DNA of 64,000 nucleotides from Allium sativum (GCA_030737875.1 CM060912.1:204675231-204739230), one strand, 5' to 3'; positions 38,157-50,200 are shown, counted from the first letter of the stretch. Notes: a model not told the origin generated them from the sequence alone. Program-made: numbers and translations.

Positions 38157-38883
38157 GACATGATATATGGTACCCATGCCGTCTATGATTGATAGTTATG
38201 ATTGAAATTGTTTTGAAACATATAAACACTAGCAATAATATCAAATGCCTTGTTTTATTCGTATCAAGCATATTTTGGCCGTTATAAGGTAAAAACTCTA
38301 TCCTCCGGTTTGCGTCATTGTGTGATGGGAACTGAGTCTTATAACGGCTTCATTTTTATAAAAAGCATAGCGATGTTTAAAAGTAAGATTTGTTTTTAAA
38401 GCACTGGCAATCCAATGGAGTAAACCCGTTCCACGAAAGTGGCGTGGTCCTGTGATTAGCCATATTATATATGTGTTGAGTAGATTTCTCATACCAGTCC
38501 CATGACTGACTCGTAGTTTGTTTCACTTTCAAACTCGGGTGCCCCTTTTTCTACACGGGCAGCCTTGTATTCAGGTTTAGCTGGTTCTTTCTGGATAGCT
38601 GGGGCTGAAGATGGATTCTATCATTTATCTCTTTTTATGCTGTTCAGCTCCTATTGTTCATATTTTGTTTGTTTTCCGCTGTAGACATTTATGTATAGCT
38701 GAACTGTACTTGTACTAAGTAAGATCCTGTATACTGTGTAACTCTGATGATTACTTTTATCCAGTAGATTCTATTGTTCATTATCTGGTGTATTTATTTA
38801 CTTTTGTTCTTCTATTATATGTTTCTGTGTTATATTCCAAAGATAACCCTTGTCTCCATCTGAACGGGATTTGGGGTCGTCTC
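37001..38883 (+). mobile_element. Truncated LTR of an F-related element
   Basis: About 1.9 kb in plus orientation resembling part of element F's LTR as F reads (minus strand of 47722-49560). Matches include the GTCGAAGATGAAGACGATGG block (37221-37240), the CTGTGTGTCTGACATTGGAT block (37416-37435), the GACCTCAGGGAGGGCATGCG block (about 37731-37750), and an LTR end of type GGGTCGTCTCA (38873-38883). The 5' part of the LTR is missing, and A2 sequence to its left and right is not contiguous, so a deletion took both. The 37595-37792 frame is not preserved in F and is not called. No coding sequence. Confidence 0.65.
38090..38153. repeat. (TA)n microsatellite, 64 bp
   Basis: Uninterrupted TA dinucleotides within the F-related fragment; absent at the same place in the two F LTRs (about 48470 and 55955, only ATATATAGG). 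Confidence 0.95.
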
Positions 38884-39972
38884 ACCTCAAAACTTTTCCC
38901 GTCTTCCCCAGGCATTAATCCTTACCTACTCCATACTTTTTGGCCTTTTCTTTTTACTTTTCTTCCAAAAGTTAAAAATATCATAATTTTATTTTCCTCA
39001 CCAAAACTTACTTTTGCCAAACCATAAAATATGTCATGTTATAGGAAATGTAAATCATTTTTTTTTAAAATCACAAAAACTGGAGTAGATAAGGACAACT
39101 ATTTCTCAATAAGGTTTACAGCTTGTTCTTGCCTATAAGGTCGGTTCAGTTACTTACTACAAGATGAAAACATCTACTCTATTCTTAATTTCTACAACTT
39201 ATTTTGTCCACCCAACAAAATTTTCTTGTTAAAACAATTAATCAAAAATGATTATCAAAAGAATAGAGATTTCAAAACTTCCTTTACTAAAAATTCTAGA
39301 TTTCAACAAAATGCAACATTTTCTATGTTTTGATTTTTAATCCTTTCATACCATATAACTTGAAAACTAGCGAGCCATATATGCTCTATAATATGCATCT
39401 TTTCCCAAGAGAATTTATTTTAGATTAAATTTTCACAAGAAATCACCATTTCCAAAATATACCCCATTTTACTTCAAAACCTAATATGTACTTCTTTACA
39501 AATTTTTGAAACTGTAACTTTTAGGATCAAAACTTGAAAACACTATAAGCCACCTTCCAAAAGCTTTTACAATTTCACATTCTCAAAAGTTAAAAATGGG
39601 GTTAGACTCAAAGTGGGTTTCCAACTTACCTATGCTTTTCTAGACACTCCCACAAAGTCAATTCTCTCAACCATATATATTCCTAATCCTTTTTTTTGTA
39701 ACCTTAAATACTAACACATGGGATTCACCATTCCTCCATACAAAGTATATTGTACACTTCCCACTACAATTACCTAAGGATCTCAGATTTCCATATTCAT
39801 TCCTTGAGTGTACAAAACAAATAACCTAATTCTCACCATATCATACTCTTTCTATTTAGTGGGTTCTTCTATGGATCAAGGTATATATATAATATATATT
39901 TATATTTTAAAAATATAAATACGCTAAGTCACTATTTGTACAGGACTCCTAAACCAAAGCTCTGATACCGGA
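38884..39972 (-). mobile_element. Interior of A2, partial
   Basis: Non-coding. It matches, inverted, A1 interior from about 13905 back to 255. The 3' part of the interior (A1 equivalent 13905-15006) is missing together with the LTR start. It ends at the primer site. Confidence 0.75.
39959..39970 (-). promoter_or_regulatory. Primer-binding site of A2
   Basis: CGGTATCAGAGC on the minus strand, one base from the iMet-type site, two bases from the LTR boundary at 39973. Confidence 0.85.
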
Positions 39973-41420
39973 TGTAACAACCCGAATTCCGATAGACCAA
40001 TTTTTTTTCAAAATTCTAATTTATCGAAACTCATGTTGGTTTGTCTGGTATCTTGTAGAAAAGACAGAGATATAATATATATCAGAGCTCAGAAAACATC
40101 TTACAGCGGACTGGATAAAATAAAATATAATCAAAATATAGCCTTACCCAGATAATAATACTGCCTAACCAGTATCCAAAGCTATCATATCTCTGCCACA
40201 ATTCTAGCCTTGGAGTATGTTATGAGAAGTGGGTCAGAACACAAGTCCTAGTGACTGGATTTATACTGCACACTTTGGATGACCTTACATATACCGTTTA
40301 GTTACATTTATTTATTAGGTTATTTGGGTTAACTGCACTCAAGGCTTATATACACGTCGTACCCATCTACTTCCCATTGGATTAACCTTATACAGTATAT
40401 ATGTAGCTACCCCAACATTAAGGTACAACCCATGGTACCCCACTCGCACAGTCTTCGCCGTAATGCCACAAAAATATATGTAGTCCATCATCCTACATCA
40501 GAACGACGTACAAATCTCTGTATAACAACGCTATGTTATGCATAGAACTGCCATCGCCATGCTATATAAGCGTACAAACTGCCACCTTCGATCGAATCAG
40601 ATTCCATCACAGAGTAATGCCCTAGAGTCTACGATACACCACCCAGAGAAGACATGCATGTATCTGGACTTTCTCATGAACGCATCGTTAATCGTACTAC
40701 CTTAACCTTTACGATACACCATCTGGAAACGGTATGCATGTATCCACATGTATTATCTACTATGCACCAAGTTCCGTAACAGGGTTGTACAAGAAACACG
40801 GAACTCAATCGGGAGCATTTCAGATATCTGTATACATAGATACTATGGTCTGCTTTTTCACGGTGGTTATGGTCCCACTAGACCACTCCCTCAACTAGTG
40901 AAAGACAAACATAATTAAGAACTAGTGACGTGGCCCAGAAAAATAATAAACAACATCGTAATTGACAAGTCCCGCAACTAAAGCCTTGATATCGAAGGGT
41001 CGATGATTTGTAGGTTTAGCTCTCTGTCTTTCCACATCACGCATCACACTGACTGTCAATGGTTGTTACCCGGCGCCTGCTATCAAACAGATGGTTAAAC
41101 CTGCCAATTACAAACAACAGGCTTTCATGTTTCCATATTTCTAGATTTCTTAATTTATAATTAAGTATAAATTATCTCATTACATAAGTTATCACATTCC
41201 CTATATTGTTTATTATTACCTAAGTTATAATTTCCATTTGTCCCTAGGACAAGCCTAGCTATTATCTTTCCTTTTCCCCTTCAGGTTTATTCATAATAGG
41301 TTATTGTCAATCCCCGTTCATTCCAATGTTTATACTGTTGTAACTCTAATTCATTTCCATTAATTACAATTAATTCCATTTATTTATCATGTCATATACA
41401 TATATTCATATATATGTTTA

Positions 41421-41652
41421 TGCACCATACCTCTCACTTTAAGCCGACCACTTGTGGATGGTGGATTTGTCGGGCGGTTCCGAGCAGACGTCTACCACAA
41501 ATTGGACTTAACCTCATGTCTTAGCACCGCTATATGTATGTTTACGCACCAGACCTCTCACATTAAATTAACCACTTGTGGATGCTGGATTTGTCGGGCG
41601 GTTCTGGACAGACTTCTACCACAAACTGAATTAAACCTCGAGTTTAAGTGTG
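41421..41652 (-). ncRNA. Tandem hairpin unit in A2 5' LTR
   Basis: Two copies of the same unit as 35813-36044, with CCACTTGTGGATG, GGATTTGTCGGGCGGTTC and CTACCACAAA words in each. The pairing potential is kept despite substitutions. Confidence 0.45.
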
Positions 41653-43056
41653 GTTATAATTTTCTATTTACTGTAAATTTAGGCGCATTCATTCTTCCAA
41701 ATTTTACTATAATTTTTATTTACAATCTCTTGACATAATAATATTCTTAAACAATTATTCATGTTTATTGCAAATTTCCTAATTACAACATGTACAGTAA
41801 ATTCCAACTAAGACAGATAATTAATGGAAAACGGGTCTTATACAATATTACAATTATTCCCAATTTTATTATAACTTAACTTACAGTATCGAATTAACAA
41901 GTTATTAGAAAAGGTCTATATACAACAGTAATCCTTTCCACATATTTTAACAAGTTTATACATTTCGGCAGATTTACGTTTCAGCAGGTTTATATATTTC
42001 AACAGGTCTACATTTTAGCGGATTTATACATTTCAGCAGATTAATCATTTCAACAAATTTTTTATATATATTAATGGGGAATGCCAAAAGACAAATATAC
42101 CATTATCAAAAAGGCATAACTTAAAATCCACTCGCCTAACAGCTTTCCAATCTATGAATCTGGTCCAGACCTAGCATTCCATGACTCCCTTAACTGAATC
42201 TAGAACCTAAATAACTATGGATTCACAATTCTCAAACTGAAAGAAAAAGGGAAGAAAGAAGAAAAATCTAAATTGACCAAATCCAAGAATTTACCTCACT
42301 TCGATTAGAATTCTGGACATCCATTTGCAGATATACATTCTTTTCCTCCAGATCTTGTATCGGAATTTCCTAAGACTAATTATTGTATTTTCTAAAGAGA
42401 TTTGAGGAGGAAGAAGAATGGCAGAGTCTGGACAGCCTCTCTGAAAATATAAGATTTAGGCTAGGCTCTGCTAGCTTATTTATAGGTGTTCAAGGAAGTG
42501 GGTATGATCTTGTACACGCAGCGCTGAGTCAACAACAAATATGGTTTGAAAAATAGTTCAGATTCGTCATGCGAATCTTCCCAGATCTAGGGTGGGTCGA
42601 CCCTTGGATAGACCCCCATGCTGATGGGTCAAACCAACTAGGTCCTACGAGAGGTTTTAGGCATGATGTTTACTGTTTTAACGTTTTTAATTTAAATGTT
42701 TGACTAGTATCCCGTTATACTTTCTTTGATTTATTTAAATATTATATTTACATATAATCTCCATATATGTATACAAAACTTCAAATGCCCATTTAACACG
42801 TATATATATGCACAACTTTTATTTCATTTTCAAAATTCAAATGGCGTTATGCCGTTATTTAATTCTTTACCTATTTTCATTGAATGTAGGTTTATTTTGA
42901 ATTTCTCCTTTGTATATATATTTGCACATATATACGCATATATTAACATATACATGTATACATATTTTTTTATATATCCACTTTTATGTATAATCTTCAT
43001 TATATGTGCACTTATACATATTTTCTCTTTACAACATGTATTATTTTAACCGTTCC

Positions 43057-43145
43057 TCTAAAATAAAAGTATGGCGCCAACGGAAATCGAACTTGCACCA
43101 CTCTCATGAAAGTCGCATGCTCTTACCAATTGGACTACACAAGCT
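43057..43145 (-). other. tRNA-like sequence (SINE head or tRNA relic) in A2 U3
   Basis: On the minus strand TAGTCCAATTGGTAAGAGC resembles a tRNA D-arm/A box, TTTCATGA a CAT-type anticodon loop, AGTTCGATTTCC a B box, and the sequence ends GGCGCCA. Spacing between the boxes is tRNA-like, but the acceptor, anticodon and T stems do not pair properly. It is better explained as a tRNA-derived repeat than a working tRNA gene. Confidence 0.35.
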
Positions 43146-43398
43146 TTTGTTAACAAGGCTTAAAACAATGGTGGTCATTGTTCTTTCTTATTCCTCCTTT
43201 TCATATTTGTTGTAATATTTCATTTAAAGGTATCTCTTTCATCTTAAATCTGTTTTCTACAATCCATAGGTCTAAATTGACCAAAAATTACCACAGACGC
43301 AATGACGCTAATCCCGTGACCAAATTCTAGAAGCTCTTCAAATTATATTAATTATTTAATTAAAAATGCGGGTGTTACAATAATTTGAAAACCAATGC

Positions 43399-43410
43399 CC
43401 TGATACCAAT
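43399..43410 (-). promoter_or_regulatory. Primer-binding site of element C
   Basis: TGGTATCAGGGC on the minus strand (one change from the iMet-type site), two bases from the LTR end at 43413. With A2 removed, gag starts about 63 bases downstream. Confidence 0.8.
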
Positions 43411-43980
43411 TGTCGGAAAATACATATTAATTATCTTAACACGAACTTAACACTAGAGAGGGTGAATAGTACTTAGTGAAATGTTATAATTTTTATGCAA
43501 TCTTTTTGAATTAAACGAAAGTATATGCAACTCATAGATATGTAATAGTCACAGAATCAAGCATAGATATAGAATAAAAGTAAAAGAAGTAATGGAAAGA
43601 ATACATCGGGATTTTTATACTGATTCAGAGTTAGTACATCCAGTCGCACAGAACTCTGGGTTGATGCAGATTTCTTTTCAATATAATCTTCAAATTACAA
43701 TCCTTGAATTCACGGGCCACAAGGTAAACCTCACCTATTTCCGGAGTACAGTCAGACATAATTGGTTTATGGCCTACAATCGTACTTAGTTGATTTGTAT
43801 GAGGTACACCCACACCTTTTCAGTATAAGATTTGGAATGAAGACTCAATAGAACTTCAATCTTGTGATCTTTGTTTACAGAAACTCCTATAGCTCTAAAT
43901 AGCACTATAATATTTGAGAGAGGATGATAGGGAATCAACCTAAATTGAATTTATTCAATTCCTTTTGAAATTCGGTAGAG

Positions 43981-44206
43981 TTTATTTATAGAAACTTGAA
44001 AATTTAAGAGTAAAAGTGGAGTGGAGAAAAGACAGAAGAAGACAAATGAAGTTAGTTATAAAATTTCGAATTTAAAATCCTATTTTTAGTGGTTCAACAG
44101 TCATATCCTTTTAGGAAAGGATTTAAACCAATAGACACAACTTTTGAAATTTGAATTTCATAAATAACAGTCATGATGTCGACATGGGGGTAGTACAAGT
44201 CGACAT
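43981..44206 (-). promoter_or_regulatory. U3 promoter module 1 of element C (LTR copy)
   Basis: Inverted repeat ATGTCGACATG (44176-44186) / CAAGTCGACAT (44196-44206), one mismatch, 9-base loop GGGGTAGTA. A TATA box CTATAAATAAA follows at 43991-43981. It is the presumed original of modules 2 and 3 inside the element. Confidence 0.55.
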
Positions 44207-44432
44207 GCCTTACGAAATTCTGAAATTTGAAATTTTTGAAAAAGATATAAATGATGTTGAAATAAATCAAGGTAATTCTAGAATTTAAATATACTATTGT
44301 TCTTTATAATAAAATAGTATAATAGGGTATAAATATAATTTCAAAACATATATTTATAATATATAAACAAGAAATGTTTTAAAACTAAGGATATAAACTA
44401 GAACTATGAATATAAAGAAATTGAAACTTAAG

Positions 44433-44433
<1 letters not shown>

Positions 44434-44464
<31 letters not shown>
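44434..44464. repeat. (AT)n microsatellite
   Basis: About 31 bases of alternating A and T at the far side of the element C LTR. Confidence 0.9.
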
Positions 44465-44469
<5 letters not shown>

Positions 44470-45056
44470 CTAAAATACAAGTAAGTAAATGTATATTTTG
44501 GCAAGGCCAACCAGTTTTTAAAGTGATCCATAAAACTTTTCCCACTAAACAAATAATGAGTACAAAAAATTACAAGAGATAGTCGAATTGACTATCTGCT
44601 ACATACATTCCTATACCAAGATATATAAACACCATGCAGGGTGAGAATCTAGCTAGAAAAGCAGTAAATACAAAGTAACATTACAAGTTGTCGCAGGAGT
44701 CACATAAACATTAGAGTACAAAAACACAGATTGAGTACTACAACAGACTGTTAAATAGTCCTTATTGTACAACTACTTTCACAGACTCAAGTAGCAAAGC
44801 TATCGCACTGTCTAATGAACTTCACCAAAGTTTGACTAAGGTTAGCCCCAAACTCCAAGCACAACATCCAGTAGACACTGTCCAGACCCACTAGCAAGCA
44901 CTAACCTATGGCTAGCTAGATAGTTACCAACAATCTCCAGCTTGGCATCTGAAGTGTCCAATAAGGCTGAGTTGGGTTAGGTTTCGGTGCTAATTTATAA
45001 GAACGAACAGCTAGGATTAAACTTAATAATCCTATGGTTCTTGTTTACACAAACAC

Positions 45057-45065
45057 CTATAAATA
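45057..45065 (+). promoter_or_regulatory. TATA box of element D LTR
   Basis: CTATAAATA followed by ACCCCCTAGAC, closely like A1's CTATAAATA and GGACCCTAGAC at 15442. Confidence 0.6.
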
Positions 45066-45770
45066 ACCCCCTAGACTCTATACCTAAACCTAGCCACTCT
45101 CTTTAACTGTGTCTCCACCCTTCCATTGATTCCAGAGGAATTCAAAATAGGTTTTCTTCTTCTCCCAAAAATCTATTCTTCTTTTTCGAATCTCTTTTCT
45201 TATAGGATTTAAATTACAATATAGATCTGGAATCACATGGTTTATATATATAAGAATTTTAATTGTTATAATTCTTATGTATATACATCTCTAGGGATTG
45301 GAGTTCGCATATAATAGACAAAACAACATCAGATCCATGACATTTCCAATCACTGTGAGTGGAATTAAAAATTAATTAGGCATATTCTACCTTTGTAGAT
45401 TATTATATGAAATTGTACGCCTAAAGAGATTTCGAATGACGATAATATCAAACTATGAAAAACCAAAATCTCATGTTTTAAATATATATACCTCGCACGA
45501 ATTATCAATTGATATTCGGTTTGTGGATTTATTTGAGTTTTGGATGAAGATCATTTAGGTGTTATACTTTTATATGATTTGATTTATCTTTTCTATCTAA
45601 ATCTTTTTTTATGATGTGAAAGGGTTTAGACTTGATTAGTTTTATTATTTGAATAGGTTTGGATTTCCATTATAAATGGATAATCTCAACCCATTCAGAT
45701 TTGAACCTAACCAAATGTCTACATTTTTACGAACAACATAGGGAAAGGGTAAATTAGATAAATAAAGGTC

Positions 45771-45813
45771 TATGTGTGTGTGTATATATATACATATATG
45801 TGTGTGTGTGTGT
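45771..45813. repeat. (GT)n/(AT)n microsatellite in D LTR
   Basis: GT run, TATATATACATATAT, then another GT run; a short compound repeat. Confidence 0.85.
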
Positions 45814-46186
45814 TAATGTATATGATTTACACCTAGTTCTTGGGTTTTTACTTGAATTATTCCAATAAGCCTAGGGATGCAAGTTTTGATTTTTAGTTGT
45901 ATTTTCCCACTACTGCTATTGTTAATTTTTCCCTTATGTTATTATGCCATGTGTTAACCGTCTGATGTGGAAATTAAACTTGTATGCCTTGAAAATAGAT
46001 TAAACTGATAGTCTACACCATTAAAATGTTTCTTCGCTCAAACGAAAACTAGTGTTTATTATACGTATTAAATATTCTATTTATCTAGTGCAACCAACGT
46101 AACTCAACGCAATAATGACGTAATAAATACAGTTAGAATTTGAAATACCACCCATATAATGTTTGCTTGTGTGTGTATACAAAATG

Positions 46187-46189
46187 TCT

Positions 46190-46216
<27 letters not shown>
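46187..46216. repeat. (AT)n microsatellite in D LTR
   Basis: About 30 bases of alternating A and T just before the tandem hairpin unit. Confidence 0.9.
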
Positions 46217-46220
<4 letters not shown>

Positions 46221-46224
46221 TAAT

Positions 46225-46458
46225 GACACATAAACGCGAGGTTAGTCGTCATTTGTGGTAGATGTCTGCCCGGAACCAACCGACAAATCCAGCAACCACA
46301 AGTGGGTCCGTCTAATATGAGTGGTCTGGGTGCCATAGGCTATTCAAGTATAGTACACGATGACACGAGGTTAAACCTACCTACAGTAGAAGTCCGCGTG
46401 TAATCGCCCGGCATATCTAGCATCTACAGGTAGACGGTTTAATGTGAGAGGTCTAGTG
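46225..46458 (+). ncRNA. Tandem hairpin unit in element D LTR
   Basis: Two copies (about 46225-46332 and 46358-46458) of the unit in A1 and A2. They contain GCGAGGTTAG, GTAGATGTCTGCCCGG, CGACAAATCCAGC and TAATATGAGTGGTCT in the first, and ACGAGGTTAA, GTAGAAGTCCGC, CGCCCGGCATATC and AATGTGAGAGGTCTAG in the second. D is the element that still has gag-pol remnants. Confidence 0.45.
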
Positions 46459-46508
46459 TATATATAAACCTATTATGTGTAGAAATGGGCAGGTTTAATA
46501 CGCCTTGG

Positions 46509-47138
46509 GAAGGTCTTAAGTGGCTTACTCTATTCTTATCTAGTTTGGGTCTTGTGAGGTTAGGACTAGGATCCTTTCCGAAGGTTTATTCCTTAGATAG
46601 GTACCAAATTCATGGGACCTACCCTTATTAGATTCGAAGTAAGTCTATTGGTCCTCCATCTCTGAAAATGGCCAGGCATAGCGGTAACAGAGTAGGGTAG
46701 TTCGCGGGGGATGTCCGCTTCCTCTAGGAGCTTATAATGGCCAACCTAGGATCGGATTTGGTTTACAGGATACGTAGAATGCTATTTAATTCACCAACTT
46801 TCTAAGGGGAGCCTTAAGCGGCATAGGTGTTCTACCGTAATATTAGTTAAGTAATAACATGTGACGTCCGCCGAAGGGGTCTTAAATGTCTATGTGTGGA
46901 CCTACCTTATAACCAGTATTGAGAGACGAGATACTAATTCTCATATCAATTGTCAGAATATAGACTTTGGAACGATGACGTATTAGGATGGGTCTTAAGA
47001 GGCTAAGGTCCACCTTAGGGTTATAGGAGATCACAAGAATCCACCTTTATTAAATAAGTCAATATGGGCCTTAAGTGGCCGTGAGTGCCCAACTCGTTGG
47101 ATCTTTACCTTAAATGCACTAATGGAGGTCTTAAGCGA
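46509..47138 (+). repeat. Diverged GGTCTTAAGTGGC repeats in D LTR
   Basis: Six variants of GG(T/C)CTTAA(G)NGGC at about 46511, 46810, 46876, 46990, 47066 and 47126, each followed within 40 bases by a CCACC or CCAAC-type word. Spacing varies from 60 to 299 bases, suggesting an old tandem array. Confidence 0.55.
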
Positions 47139-47208
47139 TTGACTCATATATCCACCTCATTGGTTAGATACTTCTTGTTTATGTGTGTGTGCGCTTTTAT
47201 GTTTCGTA

Positions 47209-47209
<1 letters not shown>

Positions 47210-47263
<54 letters not shown>
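47210..47263. repeat. (AT)n microsatellite in D LTR
   Basis: About 54 bases of alternating A and T. Confidence 0.92.
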
Positions 47264-47265
<2 letters not shown>

Positions 47266-50200
47266 CCAGTTAAATCGAAAGTAATTTTTTGAGTAAGTAC
47301 TATTTTCAGTCACACAAGACTTTATGATCTGACCCCTCTCCTTAACATGTTCAACAGGTCAGTAGGTGGGGTAGATTCAATGGACGAAGAAGTGATGGAG
47401 ACTGAAGAGGACGATGGAGATATTATGATATTATTAGTTATCATTGATGTATTGCTTATGGAAATTCTAAATGATTTACCTTTTAACTAATTGTATCTTG
47501 CCAATCTTGTTTTATTATGTGGCTTTTTATGAAATGGTACATCTTATTTTTGTATTATATTTTCTCATTTCACTCTGTGAGAATCCATAAATGCTATGTC
47601 TATCTGTTATCCTATGCAAATGTATTTCCTTATAGGAACCAACGATCCATTTAGAGTGGATCTAAGTTTCGATGGGCCTTTTACGGATTGAAATTCAGGT
47701 CCACTCAGGGCGGGTTGTTACTGTGACGAGAAGGAATTTCGCTCGGTCCGAACCAGTCGTTAAACCGATCCAGGCCGTTCGAAACGCCCTATCGTTTGAG
47801 AACAGGCCACAGCAGAACGCATACTGAAGAACGTTTCATTGTATATTACAACAATGCATCAGATTACAAGAATATACAGAGTATAAATGAATATTACACA
47901 GAAATATCAGAGATTTAAATTACATTTAAATACATAGCAGCGGAAAATAATACAATACACAACTAGAAGAGATATACGGATACAAAGCTTTCCGGATATC
48001 ATTCCAGCTGTAAACCAGGATCCTGTGAATATAAATCTGCAAAACCAAAACAACTAGCTGCTCGTGTCAAAATAGGGGCACCTAGAGTTTAGGTTAAAAC
48101 AATAAACTCCAGGTCAGTCATGGGACTGGTGTGAGAACTAAAACAGTTAATCTTTATTTTTAAAGCTAGGTAAATCAAGGGACCACGCCGTATAACACGG
48201 AACGGGTTTCCTCCCAAGAATACCTGTGCATAAAACAAACAGCGCAATGCTAAATAAAGAAATATGAAGCTGTTATAAGACCCAGGTCCTATCACACAAT
48301 GCAACGCAAGCCGGGGGATAGGGTTTTTCCCTTATAACAGCCAAAGAATGCTTGATACGGTTAAAACAAATCGTTTGATACTATTATAAGTGCATAGTGT
48401 ATAAAACAACTTCAAATCATAAGTATCAATCATAGGCGGCATGAGCGTCCCATGCCACTATGTCGCCATATATAGGTTTACAAATAAAACCGCAAAGTCA
48501 CGTATTTGGAAATTGGATTTCCATCTATGAACCGAGGCAAAAGATAGTCCTCAATCGATTCGAGACAATCTAGCCCATGTCTCAGGATCAGAGCTCGAGT
48601 GACCCTTGGAGCGACAGGGCCGGTCCACCGATGTGGATTAAAATGCCTGAACACTACGTTTCCCCGCCCTTTGGGGCGTAAATGAGCCAACTAAATGACT
48701 CCATCGGTTCGAGAACGACCGATCAATCCGAGGCGCCTCGCAACAGCAACAACCACATAAGTCAAACTCGTCAGGGCGTGTAAAACCACTGACGCCACTT
48801 TTTATCTAGAAGGAAACGCATGCCCTCCCTGAGGTCCGTCTCCCGTTTTTGGTTCATACCGGGTGTGAAACTCGCGAAGTAAACGTTACACAAAGCTACG
48901 CCACAAAGGCCGTGCTTTGATCATCACCACAAGACTTTGCTTTTCAACAGAAGCCTCGATCAATTGCCACTTAGGCATGCCACACAGGCAATTCACTCCA
49001 TGCGTTTGATATCCATCAATATATAACCCCTGAGCTCGTACGTCTCAGAGAAGGGCGTTAAGCAAGAGAATAAATTCTCCGCCGCCAAACAAATATATAT
49101 TTAATAGAGATCAATCAAACGGACTAAAATCCAATGTCAGACACACAGTCCATTTACAAGTCCGTTCTGGGTCTGAACGAAACTGGAGGCACCTAGTACC
49201 CCGCATATCCATCGATCTCCAAGTACGTCTGGACGATCACTAACTGTTTCCATCTTCTTGGGTGTACAGCCCAATCAAGATCATCAGTAATTACCCAAAC
49301 GACGTGAAGACCTCCGGTCTTCGACCATCGTCTTCATCTTCGACTTATCGTCGTATCAGTTATTCAGAATGGGATAAACCCGGTCTTTCCGAATAACTCG
49401 CGTATATTTTAAATAAGTGTTACACAAACACAACATACGCCTCATTCCAATTCATTAGTCACTGACCGTAAATTAATCAAGAGAATAATTCCCCAAATAT
49501 TAACCCCGAAGGCCGAAACCAACATCAGATCAATATTCAGAAAACCATTCTGTTTGGCCAACCGATAGTTAGTTTATAAATTTCACATTCATAGGGAAAG
49601 ATTCCCATTAATTTTATCAAAGATAAATTCCTTGAATTTATTCTTTAATATACTTTTGAATATCAATTCAAAACTAGTCTGGATTAACGAACCTTACCGA
49701 AGTAATCATTTGTTTTTAATTTCCCAATCCCAACCTATTCATCCCATGAAGTAAAACTGGTCATACTTCATATCTAACACCAGGGTGTTATCGGTAAATT
49801 CAATTACCATTTCACGTTCAAATCTGATTAAAGATTTAACTATCGCCTGAAGCAAAACTGGTGATACTCCATTTTCGATCATTTCAATCTAATTAAAGAT
49901 TCATTAAAACTCCACTTAGTTTTAATCTTCGACTGGGTTAAAGAATCAGTGTCATTTAAAACACGGTTCACGATAAACCCAAATCCACATTCCATTAATT
50001 ATCGGGTTAAAGAACGAGCGTTATTTAAAACACTGTCCACGATAAACCCAAAAATCAATATCAATTCAATTTCCAATTAAATATTATTTAATTGGTACAC
50101 TTCATTAAATCTAAATAAAAAGATTTAATCTTTTCTCAACTGGATTCAAGAACAGTGTTAGTGAAGACACCATTCACGACAAACCCAAATCACATTTGAT

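Larger units (their letters stand above)
33651..43381 (-). mobile_element. Element A2: minus-strand copy of the A family
   Basis: Bounded by TGTAACAACC (33651) and GGGTGTTACA (43381) on the plus strand, with flanks ATAAG (33646-33650) and ATAAT (43382-43386): a 5-bp target duplication with one change. Its LTRs, 39973-43381 (5') and 33651 to about 37000 (3', broken), match the A1 LTR inverted; the interior 38884-39972 matches A1's interior. It interrupts element C between primer site and gag. A truncated LTR of another family (about 37001-38883) has replaced the first part of the 3' LTR and about 1.1 kb of interior. No coding sequence. Confidence 0.85.
39973..43381 (-). repeat. 5' LTR of A2
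   Basis: 3,409 bp. In the minus-strand sense it starts TGTAACACCCGC at 43381 and ends GGTTGTTACA at 39973. TATA box at about 42477-42486, mutated donor word near 42132, tandem hairpin unit 41421-41652. Compared with the 3' LTR it lacks about 715 bp at about 41107. Its U3 (42700-43381) differs from A1's and contains a tRNA-like stretch. Confidence 0.82.
43413..44480 (-). repeat. 5' LTR of element C (far end uncertain)
   Basis: On the plus strand starts TGTCGGAAAATAC; the complement ends with ACCCTCTCTAGTG-type sequence beside the primer site, a SIRE-like LTR end. A TATA box CTATAAATAAA lies at 43991-43981 (minus strand) and the 11-bp hairpin of module 1 at 44176-44206. An (AT)n run is at 44434-44464. 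The distal boundary cannot be fixed because the second LTR is not in the window. Confidence 0.6.
44480..47721 (+). repeat. 5' LTR of element D (left end uncertain)
   Basis: Ends GGGCGGGTTGTTAC at 47708-47721, cut from its primer site by element F. TATA box CTATAAATA at 45057-45065, donor-like GTGAGTGG at 45355-45362, tandem hairpin unit 46225-46458, and a diverged GGTCTTAAGTGGC repeat 46509-47138. The order TATA, donor, hairpin and the final TAAGTTTCGAT word mirror A1's LTR, so D and A are related. No TGTAACACC start was found; 44480-45000 holds nothing I can assign and may include flanking sequence. Confidence 0.65.

Noticed and set aside
43057..43145. Functional tRNA-Met gene
   Set aside because: A and B boxes are present, but acceptor, anticodon and T stems do not pair.
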